Part shown: positions 1-8,830 of the stretch, piece after piece
How the letters are laid out: every line of letters begins with the position of its first letter
Numbering within the stretch: position 1 is the stretch's first letter
DNA from: Diplolepis rosae
Taxonomy: Eukaryota > Arthropoda > Insecta > Hymenoptera > Diplolepididae
NCBI GenBank assembly: GCA_030998225.1
Contig: JAPYXD010000697.1
Span: 682,001 to 746,000, forward strand
DNA: 64,000 bases
Reading direction: 5' to 3'
Made by a program: the position numbers and the translations under genes
The notes under the pieces: model-generated
The model's input: the letters and a program-made list of their open reading frames with translations, nothing else
Database searches by the model: none
Told to the model about the DNA's origin: nothing

Positions 1-1052
1 ATGCATTATATTATATTACATGCGATCTTCAAAATCTTGAAAATTTCACGGATTAAATTCCCTCACCTTTAAAGGAAAAAACTATTCAACATTATTTAAC
101 ACACTAATACAACAAATACCATAATTTCAATTTCAAGATTTACAATCTTATATTACATTTTCTCGTGTGTAAGAAAAGGACAACTGCGCACTTGCGCACT
201 CCTTTCCACTACTACCAACCTACAAGCCGGGCATTTACCGTGCCGTTGCTCCTGCCAAGTCGCTTACATGGACATTGTTCTGTTCGTCGTGAGTTTGGCA
301 ACGGAGGTTTTTCAATCTCCGCGTGGATTATCACACAATTTGTCTACCATAGTTTAGTTTTATCTTTCTGCAAAATGCATTTCACCCTTTGATAGGACTG
401 GATATCTGCGAAACAGGTAATTTAATCATTTTTTTTGTGGCAGACTGTTTTTTCCAATCCAGAGTTAATTGGCCTATTTTAGGTTACGATGGTAAATAAA
501 AAATAATACTTTTTGTGCATTATTTCTCTAACTTGAATACGCGTTTTACGTTTCTTTAAGGGACGTATAGTTTCTTTATTCATTTCTTATAATCAGGTCA
601 TTAAATGATTCAAAACCATTTATAAAACCCACACAGTCCATAAAAAAAGGAAAGGTTGCAGTATTATTGCACATAAAGTTTCTTGTTTTCCTTTCTGAAC
701 AACATGTTCAATATTTTTATGTTCTCACAGCAACTTTTGAGCTTCCATTGTCAAAAGTGTTGTTAGCAAATGATGAAGATAATCTAGATTTAAAACAATT
801 GTGTGTTAATTGTCATTAGCTTTGGATTAGCTTTTCAGGATTGTTATTTTGTTTTATAATTTTTTAACATTAACTGTCCTTGCCCAAAAAAATTGTGAAA
901 TTTGGACTATCAACTAAAAAAGAAAATAATTTTAGAATCAGTTAAAGTAATATTTTTATATTATAAACAAAAGAGTAACGCATATAAAAATTTAAAGGAT
1001 TGAGGTTATATCCCAGGTGGGCCGCGTGACCAAATCAGTTCTCGTAATGTGC
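1..1052. other. Unassigned AT-rich sequence
   Basis: I see no gene, known repeat or RNA here. About 165-330 is less AT-rich than its surroundings and holds a 75-codon open frame (165-392). That frame has no recognisable motif or composition bias, so I do not call it. The rest is AT-rich with homopolymer runs. The stretch ends at the outer edge of the first large palindrome. Confidence 0.6.
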
Positions 1053-1193
1053 GTGAAGTTAGCACTCCGACCATGAAAAATCCAAACTTTTTTTGGTGAA
1101 ATCGTTTGGTGGTCGTTAGGTGGTAGTTTTCGACGTTTGGTGGTCAAAATTACAAAAACTACAGAATTTTCAAAGTTGGAGTGCTAACTTCAC
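1053..1193. repeat. Short inverted repeat at the edge of palindrome 1
   Basis: The 16-mer GTGAAGTTAGCACTCC at 1053-1068 is the exact reverse complement of GGAGTGCTAACTTCAC at 1178-1193, giving a stem with a loop of about 110 bp. The second half lies in the left arm of the large palindrome and recurs in the right arm near 4077-4092. The first half lies just outside the arm. The loop holds the GTTTGGTGGT-type G-rich motif repeated in both arms. This suggests the outer edge of the palindrome is itself an inverted-repeat module. Confidence 0.7.
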
Positions 1194-2104
1194 GCTGCAC
1201 TCCACATGTTAATATTTTTCAAAATTTCTTTTTGTAATCGTTTGGTGGTCGTTTGGTGGTCGTTAGGTGGTAGTTTTCGACGTTTGGTGGTCAAAATTGT
1301 GGGAGATGTCATTGTTCCAAAAAATCTTTTGTAGTATGCGCAGAAGATCTGCGCATGTGTATACTTGGCGCGCAATTTGAAAACAAAATTATAAAAAACT
1401 ATTCAGATCGTTTAATAATCTATTAAATTACATTTATTGAATGCATCTTCAAATGCTTTACATTATTTAAAGGTAAATATCATCCTTCAATAGCTATCTT
1501 AAATTTGCGTCACATTTATTATATCAAAAACTAAGTTTCTTGATATTTTAAAATAGTTATTTTTGGAAGCACTTCATGATCGTTTGGTAATTGTCTGGAG
1601 GTAGTTTCTGACGTTAGGTTTTCATAATTGTGGCAGATATTAATTTTTCAGACAATTTGTCACAGTGATGCACGGAAGTTGGTGCGCATACTAAACCAGC
1701 GCGAAATTTAAAAGACGGTAATACACAAAGTACAACTAAATACCTTGGGTAGCATATTTGCCTGAAGGGTGCCGATCGAAACTGTGGTTCTATTTTGTTA
1801 TTGTAAGTATTTTTTAATAACACTAGTCGATCGATCTCTGTCTATTTGAAAATGAAGGTAAATGGACTGGTTTTGTTCAAGAATATTTATTATTATGGAC
1901 TCAAAGTTGGCGAAACTAAATTACTCTTATGCCCTCAACTTTTCTTCTCAAATTTTTTCGTTGGCAAAATACAATTGGAAAATAATACAGTTATCGTACA
2001 GAAAATGAAGTTGATAGAAGTATTAATTGTTTATAAATAATTTTTTGAACAACTAAATATTGCTCCGTAAAAAAGTATTATGTATGACACTTATTGTACA
2101 TGTC
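1076..2104 (+). repeat. Palindrome 1, left arm (about 1.03 kb)
   Basis: This arm is the near-perfect reverse complement of 3167-4205. Two stretches compared closely (1190-1375 with 3895-4080, and 1614-1823 with 3447-3656) encode identical or one-residue-different translations on opposite strands, so the arms appear about 98-99 percent identical there. The outer limit is the run of A and T just before TCCAAACTTTTTTTGG. The inner limit is near TTATTGTACA, where similarity fades. The arm contains diverged tandem copies of a G-rich module with motifs such as CGTTTGGTGGTCGTTAGG near 1104, 1238 and 1580. Short open frames within it (1190-1375 minus, 1614-1823 minus, 1846-2040 plus) have no recognised domain. 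The 1846-2040 frame carries an in-frame TAG in the other arm, so none is called a gene. Confidence 0.85.
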
Positions 2105-2474
2105 TATATAAAAGGATATTAACCTATTCCCACGTTTAATTCTGCAATTGTTCCATAAATCTTTCCCATGGCTACGTGAAAACTTATCATGATTTGTTTC
2201 ATGACTCAAAATTTCTATAACCTATGGGAGTTTCTCCAAAAAAAATTTCTCAGTGTAATAACTACATTTCAAACAAAGCAAATATTAGGTATTATTCTAC
2301 GTCCTTAACATATTCCTCTGCATAGTATTTACTGACAAAGATAGAGTATATTTTAATATTGTAAGAAGTTTTAACTATGAAAACATTTAACATTTTAGTT
2401 ATGAAAAGTTTTAAGTGTATAAAAGATTTTTACATGTTTATGTATGTATCTAAAGTAATATATGTATTTCAAAT

Positions 2475-2530
2475 TAATTAGTTGAGTTTGAAATTTTTGT
2501 CACTGCCTACATTATCGGAGGATCACTAGT
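2475..2530 (+). repeat. 56-bp segment shared with palindrome 2
   Basis: The stretch from AATTAGTTGAGTTTG through TATCGGAGGATCACTAGT matches the reverse complement of about 7925-7980 base for base as far as I can read it. Here it sits immediately upstream of a tRNA-like sequence. In the other copy it sits as an insertion-like block in one arm of palindrome 2. It may be part of a short dispersed element, and the family is unknown. Confidence 0.75.
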
Positions 2531-2660
2531 CGCGTATCAGATAGGATACGTTGTCGACAGGTGTCCTCGTAGACAATCTCAAACTCTTATATCGCAAATA
2601 AGTCGACCGGCAATCGAAAGACCTGGGCTCGAATCCCAGCGCAGTCGAAAGCGTCATTTT
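2528..2660 (+). repeat. tRNA-like, possible SINE remnant
   Basis: The 3' half resembles a tRNA. A T-arm at 2623-2639 has a perfect 5-bp stem (CTGGG/CCCAG) around the 7-nt loop CTCGAAT, close to the RNA polymerase III B box. An anticodon-like stem-loop at 2603-2617 has TCGA/TCGA around CCGGCAA. The 5' half does not form a clear D-arm or A box, and no acceptor stem pairs with the sequence after the T-arm, so it is not a functional tRNA gene. A tRNA-derived SINE or a decayed tRNA pseudogene fits best. Chance resemblance is possible because only the B-box half is convincing. Confidence 0.4.
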
Positions 2661-3166
2661 TTCCACAGAAAGATTTTCAAATTCTTTAAATATTGAATAT
2701 ATGTATTACTTTTTTACTGTAAATGAATATCTTTTCCAATTACAATTTGAGATTTCCGAATTTATTGATACTATTGTTAATTATTATCAACTGATTATTG
2801 TCAAATCGGGTTTTTCTTCTCAGAATTACATTTTACAAATTTTGTATATACCTATTATTGAAAAGCTTGAACGGTTCGGAAAATAATAGCTCCAACGAAA
2901 ATAGTGTGCGAAATCGTATCACATAAGAATTCTTCCAAAAGTTGCAACAGAGGCACCTATGTATGAAACATAGCAAACATATTTGAAATATGAATTAGGA
3001 GTTTCTGGGCGAAAAGATTCATACAGCACATTTAAATATAATATTATGCACATTATATACTTCAGATCTAAAATTAACACTTTTGATCAGTATTATATTT
3101 CTACTTACACTAAATTAGTGATACAATCCTCGTTTCTTTTAAACTGGCTAACAAGAGAAACATTAC

Positions 3167-4205
3167 ACATTTACAATAAGTGTTATACATAATACTTTTT
3201 TACGGAGCGATATTTAGTTGTTCAAAAAATTATTTATAAACAATTAACACTTCTATCAACTTCATTTTCTATACGATAACTGTATTATTTTCCAAGTCTA
3301 TTTTGCCAACGAAAAAATTTGAGCAGAAAAGTTGAGGGCATAAGAGTAATTTAGTTTCGCCAACTTTGAGTCCATAATAATAAATATTCTTGAACAAAAA
3401 CAGTCCATTTACCTTCATTTTCAAATAGACAGAGATCGATCGACTAGTGTTATTAAAAAATACTTACAATAACAAAATAGAACCAAAGTTTCGATCGGCA
3501 CCCTTCAGGCAAATATGCTACCCAAGGTATTTAGTTGTACTTTGTGTATTACCGTCTTTTAAATTTCGCGCTGGTTTAGTATGCGCACCAACTTCCGTGC
3601 ATCACTGTGACAAATTGTCTGAAAAATTAATATCTGCCACAATTATGAAAACCTAACGTCAGAAACTACCTCCAGACAATTACCAAACGATCATGAAGTG
3701 CTTCCAAAAATAACTATTTTAAAATATAAAGAAACTTAGTTTTTGATATAATAAATGTGACGCAAATTTAAGATAGCTATTGAAGGATGATATTTACCTT
3801 TAAATAATGTAAAGCATTTGAAGATGCATTCAATAAATGTAATTTAATAGATTATTAAACGATCTGAGTAGTTTTTTATAATTTTGTTTTCAAATTGCGC
3901 GCCAAGTATACACATGCGCAGATCTTCTGCGCATACTACAAAAGATTTTTTGGAACAATGACATCTCCCACAATTTTGACCACCAAACGTCGAAAACTAC
4001 CACCTAACGACCACCAAACGACCACCAAACGATTACAAAAAGAAATTTTGAAAAATATTAACATGTGGAGTGCAGCGTGAAGTTAGCACTCCAACTTTGA
4101 AAATTCTGTAGTTTTTGTAATTTTGACCACCAAACGTCGAAAACTACCACCTAACGACCACCAAACGAACACCAAACGATTTCACCAAAAAAAGTTTGGA
4201 TTTTT
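3167..4205 (-). repeat. Palindrome 1, right arm (about 1.04 kb)
   Basis: This is the reverse complement of 1076-2104. The outer limit is the string AAAAAAAGTTTGGATTTTT ending at 4205, after which the sequence diverges from the left flank. Differences seen include AACACC for GACCACC near 4170, one substitution near 3486, and a C-to-T change near 3272 that creates an in-frame TAG relative to the frame open in the left arm. High arm identity implies recent formation or continuing gene conversion between arms. Confidence 0.85.
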
Positions 4206-4429
4206 GGGCTCTTCAAAAATATTTTTATCGATTTTTGGGCTCCAACCCTTAGCATCAAATCGCACCCCTGCATGACCGTGTAGAGACGAGCAAATTATTT
4301 TCCAAGGGTTGATTATTTTATGAAAGGGTCTAGTTTTTTGTCATCGATATTTGATGGTTTGAGGAGCCCAAACAAAGCGCAAAAATGAGGGTATATTTGT
4401 ATTTTTGTTCAATACTGTTTTGAGATAGA
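4206..4429. other. Unassigned junction sequence
   Basis: The motif GATTTTTGGGCTC occurs twice (near 4199 and 4230) just outside the palindrome arm. Nothing else is recognised before the tandem repeat begins. Confidence 0.5.
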
Positions 4430-5475
4430 GGAAGTGTTAGCTTTATTCGAGCCAGTGGTACTACTCATTATTTTAAAAAATTAAAAAGTTATAAATTTCG
4501 CAGTAGGGTGATTTGAGAACACTAATTCAGCACTAAATTCTGATACACTGAAAAGTTAATTTGATTCCCATCTTCACGTATTGTTGAGTATGGCCATGCT
4601 AGCTTAACGTTAAGCCAGCGGTACCACTGATTATTTAAAAAAATTATAAAGTTATAGACTTCGCAGTAGGGCGATTTGAGAGCACTAATTGAGCACTAAA
4701 TTCTGATACATTAAAAAGTGTATTTAGTTAATATCTTCATGTATTTTTGACTATGGTCATGCTAGCTAAACGTTAAGCCAGCGGTACCACTGATTATTTT
4801 AAAAATTTATAAAGTTATAGACTTCGCAGTAGGGTGATTTGAGAACACTAATTCAGCACTAAATTATAAGGCATTGACAAATGTGGTATTTCACACGCTG
4901 TTGTCTACTGCATGTAAGATAGTGATGGCGTATGGGAAGGCCATTGGTACAACTAATTGAAAAAAATAATAGTGTCCTAAATTTCGCAATAGGGTATTTT
5001 GAGAGCACTAATTGAGCACTAAATTCTGATAGATTAAAAAGTGAATTTAGTTAATATATTCATGTATTTTTTACTATGGTCATGCTAGCTTAACGTTAAG
5101 CCAGCGGTACCACTGATTATTTTAAAAAATTATAAATTTCGCAGTAGGATGATTTGAGAGCACTAAGTGAGCACTAAATTCTGATATATTGAAAAATGAA
5201 TTTAGTTAATATCTTCATGTATTTTTGACTATGGTCATGCTAGCTTAACGTTAAGCCAGTGGTACCACTGATTATTTTAAACAATTATAAAGTTGTAGAC
5301 TTCGCAGTAGGGTGATTTGAGAGCACTAATTGAGCACTAAATTCTGATACATTAAAAAGTGTATTTAGTTAATATCTTCATGTATTTTTTACTATGGTCA
5401 TGCTAGCTTAACGTTAAGCCAGCGGTGCCACTCTTTATTTTGAGAAATTAAAGAGCACTAAATTCGCCAATACGG
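4430..5475 (+). repeat. Tandem repeat, about 162-bp unit, about 6.5 copies
   Basis: The landmark TTCGCAGTAGGG recurs at about 4498, 4661, 4824, 4984 (variant), 5139 and 5302, giving a spacing of 155-163 bp. Each unit holds GAGCACTAATTGAGCACTAA, a TTCATGTATTTTT stretch and, in most copies, the 14-bp perfect palindrome GCTTAACGTTAAGC (4602, 5088, 5243, 5406; a one-base variant near 4764). The copy covering about 4870-4980 has lost the palindrome and is rearranged. There is no sustained open frame, so this is a non-coding minisatellite-like array. Confidence 0.85.
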
Positions 5476-5800
5476 TACTGCGTTCTGACTTAGGGGTTTT
5501 GTTTTTTGGAGATTTATTTTTGGTGCGTTTCAGAGCCGTAAAAAAGCCGTAAAATATGGTGTGTTTGTTTTTTTTTTATTTGTATTTTTTCTATGGTGGG
5601 GGTGCTGAGTGAACGTGCACTTAGCGCCCCACACATAGAAATTGATTTTTTGAAAAAACTTGAAGAGCCGTAAATTTTTATTGTGCGCCTAAAAATAGTC
5701 GTAAAAAAGCCGTAAATTCTGGATTAATAAAAAATTCAAATTTCCACTGAAGGGGTGCTAGCTGCACGGACCTATATTGGGCTCTCCTAGCCCCACGTGA
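5476..5800. repeat. GCCGTAAA-rich region with short dyads
   Basis: The motif AGCCGTAAA recurs several times between 5530 and 5720. Two G/C-rich dyads follow: GGGGGTGCT pairing with AGCGCCCC (about 5598-5632), and GGGGTGCTAG pairing with CTAGCCCC (about 5752-5798). This looks like a continuation or relative of the preceding tandem repeat, in which each unit also centres on a dyad next to GCTAGC. No gene is seen. Confidence 0.5.
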
Positions 5801-6045
5801 TTGTTCTGGCTAATTTTTCTTTGAACTAGAAGTAATTAAGAAAAAAAAGAAGAAGACAATATTAAAATTTAAAAAGCAAAGGCGCCATCGGATTTCTAGA
5901 TTTCTAAATCAATTAAAATTAAATAAATTAAAGAAACCAATGCAAAAATCAGATAAAAATATTCATGAAGTCAAGAGAATTATTATTCATATATTTTTAT
6001 TCGATTTTCGCATTCGTTTTTTTATTAAATTTAATTTTACAATAA
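5801..6045. other. Unassigned AT-rich sequence
   Basis: About 245 bp of AT-rich DNA with poly-A runs. I see no feature in it. Confidence 0.5.
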
Positions 6046-6769
6046 ATTGAGGCCGTTCATGCAATAACCGGCTGCCTGCTCAAAAAACCGGAAAAGAATT
6101 GTCCGCGCGGTGAAGTCACGCTTTAAAATCAGAAGTCAAAATTTCCAGTGATAAAAAATACTGGTCGATAGGTTTTGAAAAATGAATTTTAGTCTACTTT
6201 TACGCTTTTTTTCATCAAGCTGATAGTTTTTGCGAAAAAAAAACCGCGAAATTTCGTTATTAGAAAATCCATGTTTTTCAATACCCAACTCGCCGTACAA
6301 AATTCATTTTTCAACTTATTTTCGCAAATTTCATTCACTTTTATTGGGGAGGCTCTAGCGAAGACAACGGTGTGAAAAAATTAACATAAAGTTAATTATA
6401 AATTAATGTTTTTTTAATCCGAATGAAAAACAATGTTTTTCGAGTTTCACATTAAAAAATGTTGACGGAAGTTTCATCCACAAGAAAATTTCTGGGTTCT
6501 CTATGACCGTTAGTTTATTGTCGAACTTTTTGAAAAGTATGAGCTCCACAACGAAATTTCGCGGTTTTTTTTTTTTTTGCAAAAACTATCAGCTTAATGA
6601 AAACAATACGTAAAAGTAGATTAATATTCATTTTTCAAGACCTATTGACCAGTATTTTTTATTATTGAAAATTTGGACTATTGATTTTAAAGTGTGACGT
6701 CACCGCGCGGAAATTACTTTTCCCTTTTTTCGAGCTTGCGACCAGATATTGCCTAAACGGCCTCAATTA
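6046..6769. mobile_element. Foldback (MITE-like) element
   Basis: The left arm (about 6046-6277) and right arm (about 6547-6769) are imperfect reverse complements. Matching blocks are ATTGAGGCCGTT / the inverse at 6757-6769, CCGCGCGGTGAAGTCAC / GTGACGTCACCGCGCGG, AAAAAATACTGGTCGATAGG / its inverse, and GCTGATAGTTTTTGC / its inverse, then the shared ACCGCGAAATTTCGTT. The spacer is about 270 bp and has no open frame of note. The ends look like AATTGAGGCC...GGCCTCAATT. I cannot identify a target duplication with certainty. The length (about 724 bp), long inverted arms and lack of coding capacity fit a non-autonomous foldback DNA transposon; the superfamily is unknown. Confidence 0.75.
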
Positions 6770-7430
6770 AAGGCAACAGAAATATATTTTAATGAGTTGT
6801 TTGTTTTTTAAATAAGAGCGGTACATATTGTAACTTTATATTCTACTTACTTTAAATTATTTCTCTAATATGAATAGTATCTAAAATAATATCTAAAATA
6901 GGTATCGTGCCCGTGAGAGGAAATAAGAATTTGACAAATGTTTTAAATTAATTAGCTTTAATCTTATAAAACAAATAATGTGATCTCTCTTTACAAAATA
7001 TTATTTAAGCTGAAACCAACTGGACATAGAGATATGAGAAAATAAAAAGAGAGAGATCACCCTATATTAAACACATACATTCGCCCACGGGTGACCAGGC
7101 CGGGGTGCCTAACATCTATTTGTGATAAACGAAAATATTCTGATGAACTTAACTATAAGATTTAAACATATAAATTCTCTTCCTTTTTATAAAAAAAAAC
7201 TTTATAAAATTAATAAAATGTTAATAAATGATTTTCCTTACATTCGAGTTTTTTGATTCTGTACAATCTAAACCGCGAGATTTGAATACTGAGATTCTAT
7301 ACAATTCTACCGCGTGACTCGAATAAAAGGACGAATATAAAATTTACTGTAAAAATATTTATGTGTTTTTGAGAACATAAATCCTATTATGCTTCGATTT
7401 GACTCGAGGGATACCGCTGGCATAAATAGC
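6770..7430. other. Unassigned sequence with one small hairpin
   Basis: Mostly AT-rich. An inverted repeat pairs GTGATCTCTCTTT (from 6980) with AAGAGAGAGATCAC (to 7060). A slightly GC-richer stretch lies at about 7081-7113. No gene, RNA or repeat family is recognised. Confidence 0.5.
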
Positions 7431-7433
7431 TGA

Positions 7434-7474
7434 AGCTCCTTATTGGCAAATGCAAATTTACCAATAAGGAAGCT
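7434..7474. other. Stem-loop
   Basis: AGCTCCTTATTGG pairs with CCAATAAGGAAGCT across a short loop, with one bulged base. Its role is unknown. It lies just upstream of a three-copy tandem repeat. Confidence 0.6.
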
Positions 7475-7502
7475 TTACAGACTACTGTAGGAATCGCGAG
7501 CG

Positions 7503-7671
7503 CCGAACTCAGATTAAGAAGAGAAACTTCTTATCCTGCCCAGCGGACCTCATGAGTGAGACCAGTCAGAACTCGTCTAAGAGCAGAAAACTCTTAGTCT
7601 GCCCCAAAAGGTCTCAAGTAGTAAATCGGAACTCGTCTAAAGGCAGAAAATCTTTATCCTACCCAAAAAAC
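7503..7671 (+). repeat. Tandem repeat, about 62-bp unit, about 2.7 copies
   Basis: The landmark GAACTC followed by an A/G-rich stretch and a CTGCCC or CTACCC block recurs at 7505, 7569 and 7629. Each copy carries a small internal dyad (for example AAGAAG...CTTCTT and CTAAGAG...CTCTTAG), so every unit could form a hairpin. It ends where the 144-bp repeat begins. Confidence 0.65.
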
Positions 7672-7900
7672 TACCTTTATACGAAAATCACCTAAAATCG
7701 GCTATTTCATATCAAGCACGTAAATAATAAATTATTTTTAACCTCTGAAAAATATGCTCGGGCAAATACAAAACGATTGGGGTCCCTAAGAAAGGATGGA
7801 AAAAATTGGGTAAACTACCCTTATACGAAAATCACCTAAAATTGGTTATTTCATATCAAGCACCCAAATAATAATTTTTTTTAAATCTCTGATCAAATAA
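7672..7900 (-). repeat. 144-bp dispersed repeat block (inverted copy)
   Basis: About 1.6 units of a repeat that also occurs on the plus strand at 11545-11850 and 15110-15315. Unit landmarks, read on the minus strand, are TTGATATGAAATAGCC, GATTTTCGTATAAGGGT, CCAATTTTTTCCATCC, GGGACCCCAATCG and TTTTTCAGAGGTTAAAAA. This block forms the outer end of the left arm of palindrome 2. Confidence 0.8.
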
Positions 7901-7983
7901 TTTTTTATTGCGGAAGTTAACATTACTAGTGATCCTCCGATAATGTAGGCAGTGACAAAAATTTCAAACTCAACTAATTAATT

Positions 7984-8830
7984 TACATAAAACATTTACA
8001 ACATGTATACTTCTACTTTCTTATCATATGAGAATGTAATGATTTCATTTAAAGAATCACTTTATTTAATTTTTATTTTATCTTTACATTTTGAGACCCC
8101 CTGAACCAGAAAAAAACGGTTTTTACGATAGTGTCTGTCTGTTTGGCGTCCGTGGTCACGGTAACTCTCGATAAAATTATCGGATTGGATTGAGCTTTTA
8201 CATCCTTTGGCGGAGCCCAAAAATTAGGCACAAGTTCGTTAACCTGCCGTATCAGACTGAAATTGTGAAGTTAGGACCATTCTTTGTATTTTCATAAAAA
8301 CCTTTTTTAATTAATTAATAATTGCACTATTGATTCCTCATTGTTCTCATTAATTTGTATTAATTATTCACATTACATTTATCGTTCAAACTAAAATTTA
8401 GAAGTGTACAGTATATTAAAACTTGAAAAAACGTTATATCCAAATTTCATTTTACAGTTATAAATTATAGGAGATTCGAAAAAAAAGTTGTAGTACAAAA
8501 TTGTTCTCTACAAAAGGATCTACAAATTAGAATAATAACATTTTTGTATGTGATGTGTTTTATTTTAATTTAAAAAAGCTATTGAAAATCAAAAATTCAA
8601 TTTTTTTCCAGAATATGTGAAATATGAAATAAACGTAAGCATGCAAAACTGTTCCCTTCGATAAGGTCAACAATTTTTGTTTGACACAGTTTCTGATAAA
8701 ATGTATATTTTTCGTTTGAATTTCAAAAAGTCGAGTGCGAAGCGTGAGTATAGTGATTCCTTTAGGCCGATAGTGCATTAGGTAAATTAAAGTTTTTTCA
8801 CCTGAAATTAAATCAAATTTAGTAACTTTA
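7984..8830 (-). repeat. Dispersed repeat family B, copy 1
   Basis: Landmarks on the minus strand, in order, are TTTACCTAATGCACTATCGG, TCGCACTCGACTTTTTG, about two internal sub-repeats, TTATCGAGAGTTACCGTG, CAGACAGACACTATCG, TTCAGGGGGTCTCAAAATG and a terminal ATTCTCATATGAT near 8026. The same order is seen at 10712-11460 and, more diverged, at 16245-17440. I cannot assign it to a named transposon class. No coding capacity is visible. Confidence 0.75.

Larger units (their letters stand above)
2105..3166. other. Palindrome 1 spacer
   Basis: This is single-copy spacer of about 1.06 kb between the two arms. It is AT-rich and holds a 56-bp segment shared in opposite orientation with 7925-7980, followed directly by a tRNA-like sequence. 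Two small open frames (2701-2886 and 2983-3192, plus strand) have AT-driven composition and no motif I recognise. They are not called as genes. Confidence 0.6.
7672..8830 (-). repeat. Palindrome 2, left arm (about 1.16 kb)
   Basis: This is the reverse complement of 10712-11745, interrupted by indels. It consists of the 144-bp repeat block plus a minus-strand copy of dispersed family B. Compared with the right arm it has about 65 extra bases around 7920-7980 and about 76 extra bases around 8196-8270. The second block is also present in the third copy of family B (near 17200-17260), so the right arm lost it rather than the left arm gaining it. The minus-strand frame 8560-8778 and its inverted twin 10764-10982 differ by one residue and have no recognised domain; I read them as repeat sequence. 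Confidence 0.85.

Noticed and set aside
1190..2040. Frames in palindrome 1 arms as duplicated genes
   Set aside because: They have no recognisable motif. The 1846-2040 frame is broken by TAG in the other arm, and the 1190-1375 and 1614-1823 frames run through repeated G-rich modules. High identity reflects arm similarity rather than protein constraint.
2528..2660. Functional tRNA gene
   Set aside because: Only the T-arm and an anticodon-like stem are present; there is no acceptor stem, no clear D-arm and no terminator at the right distance.
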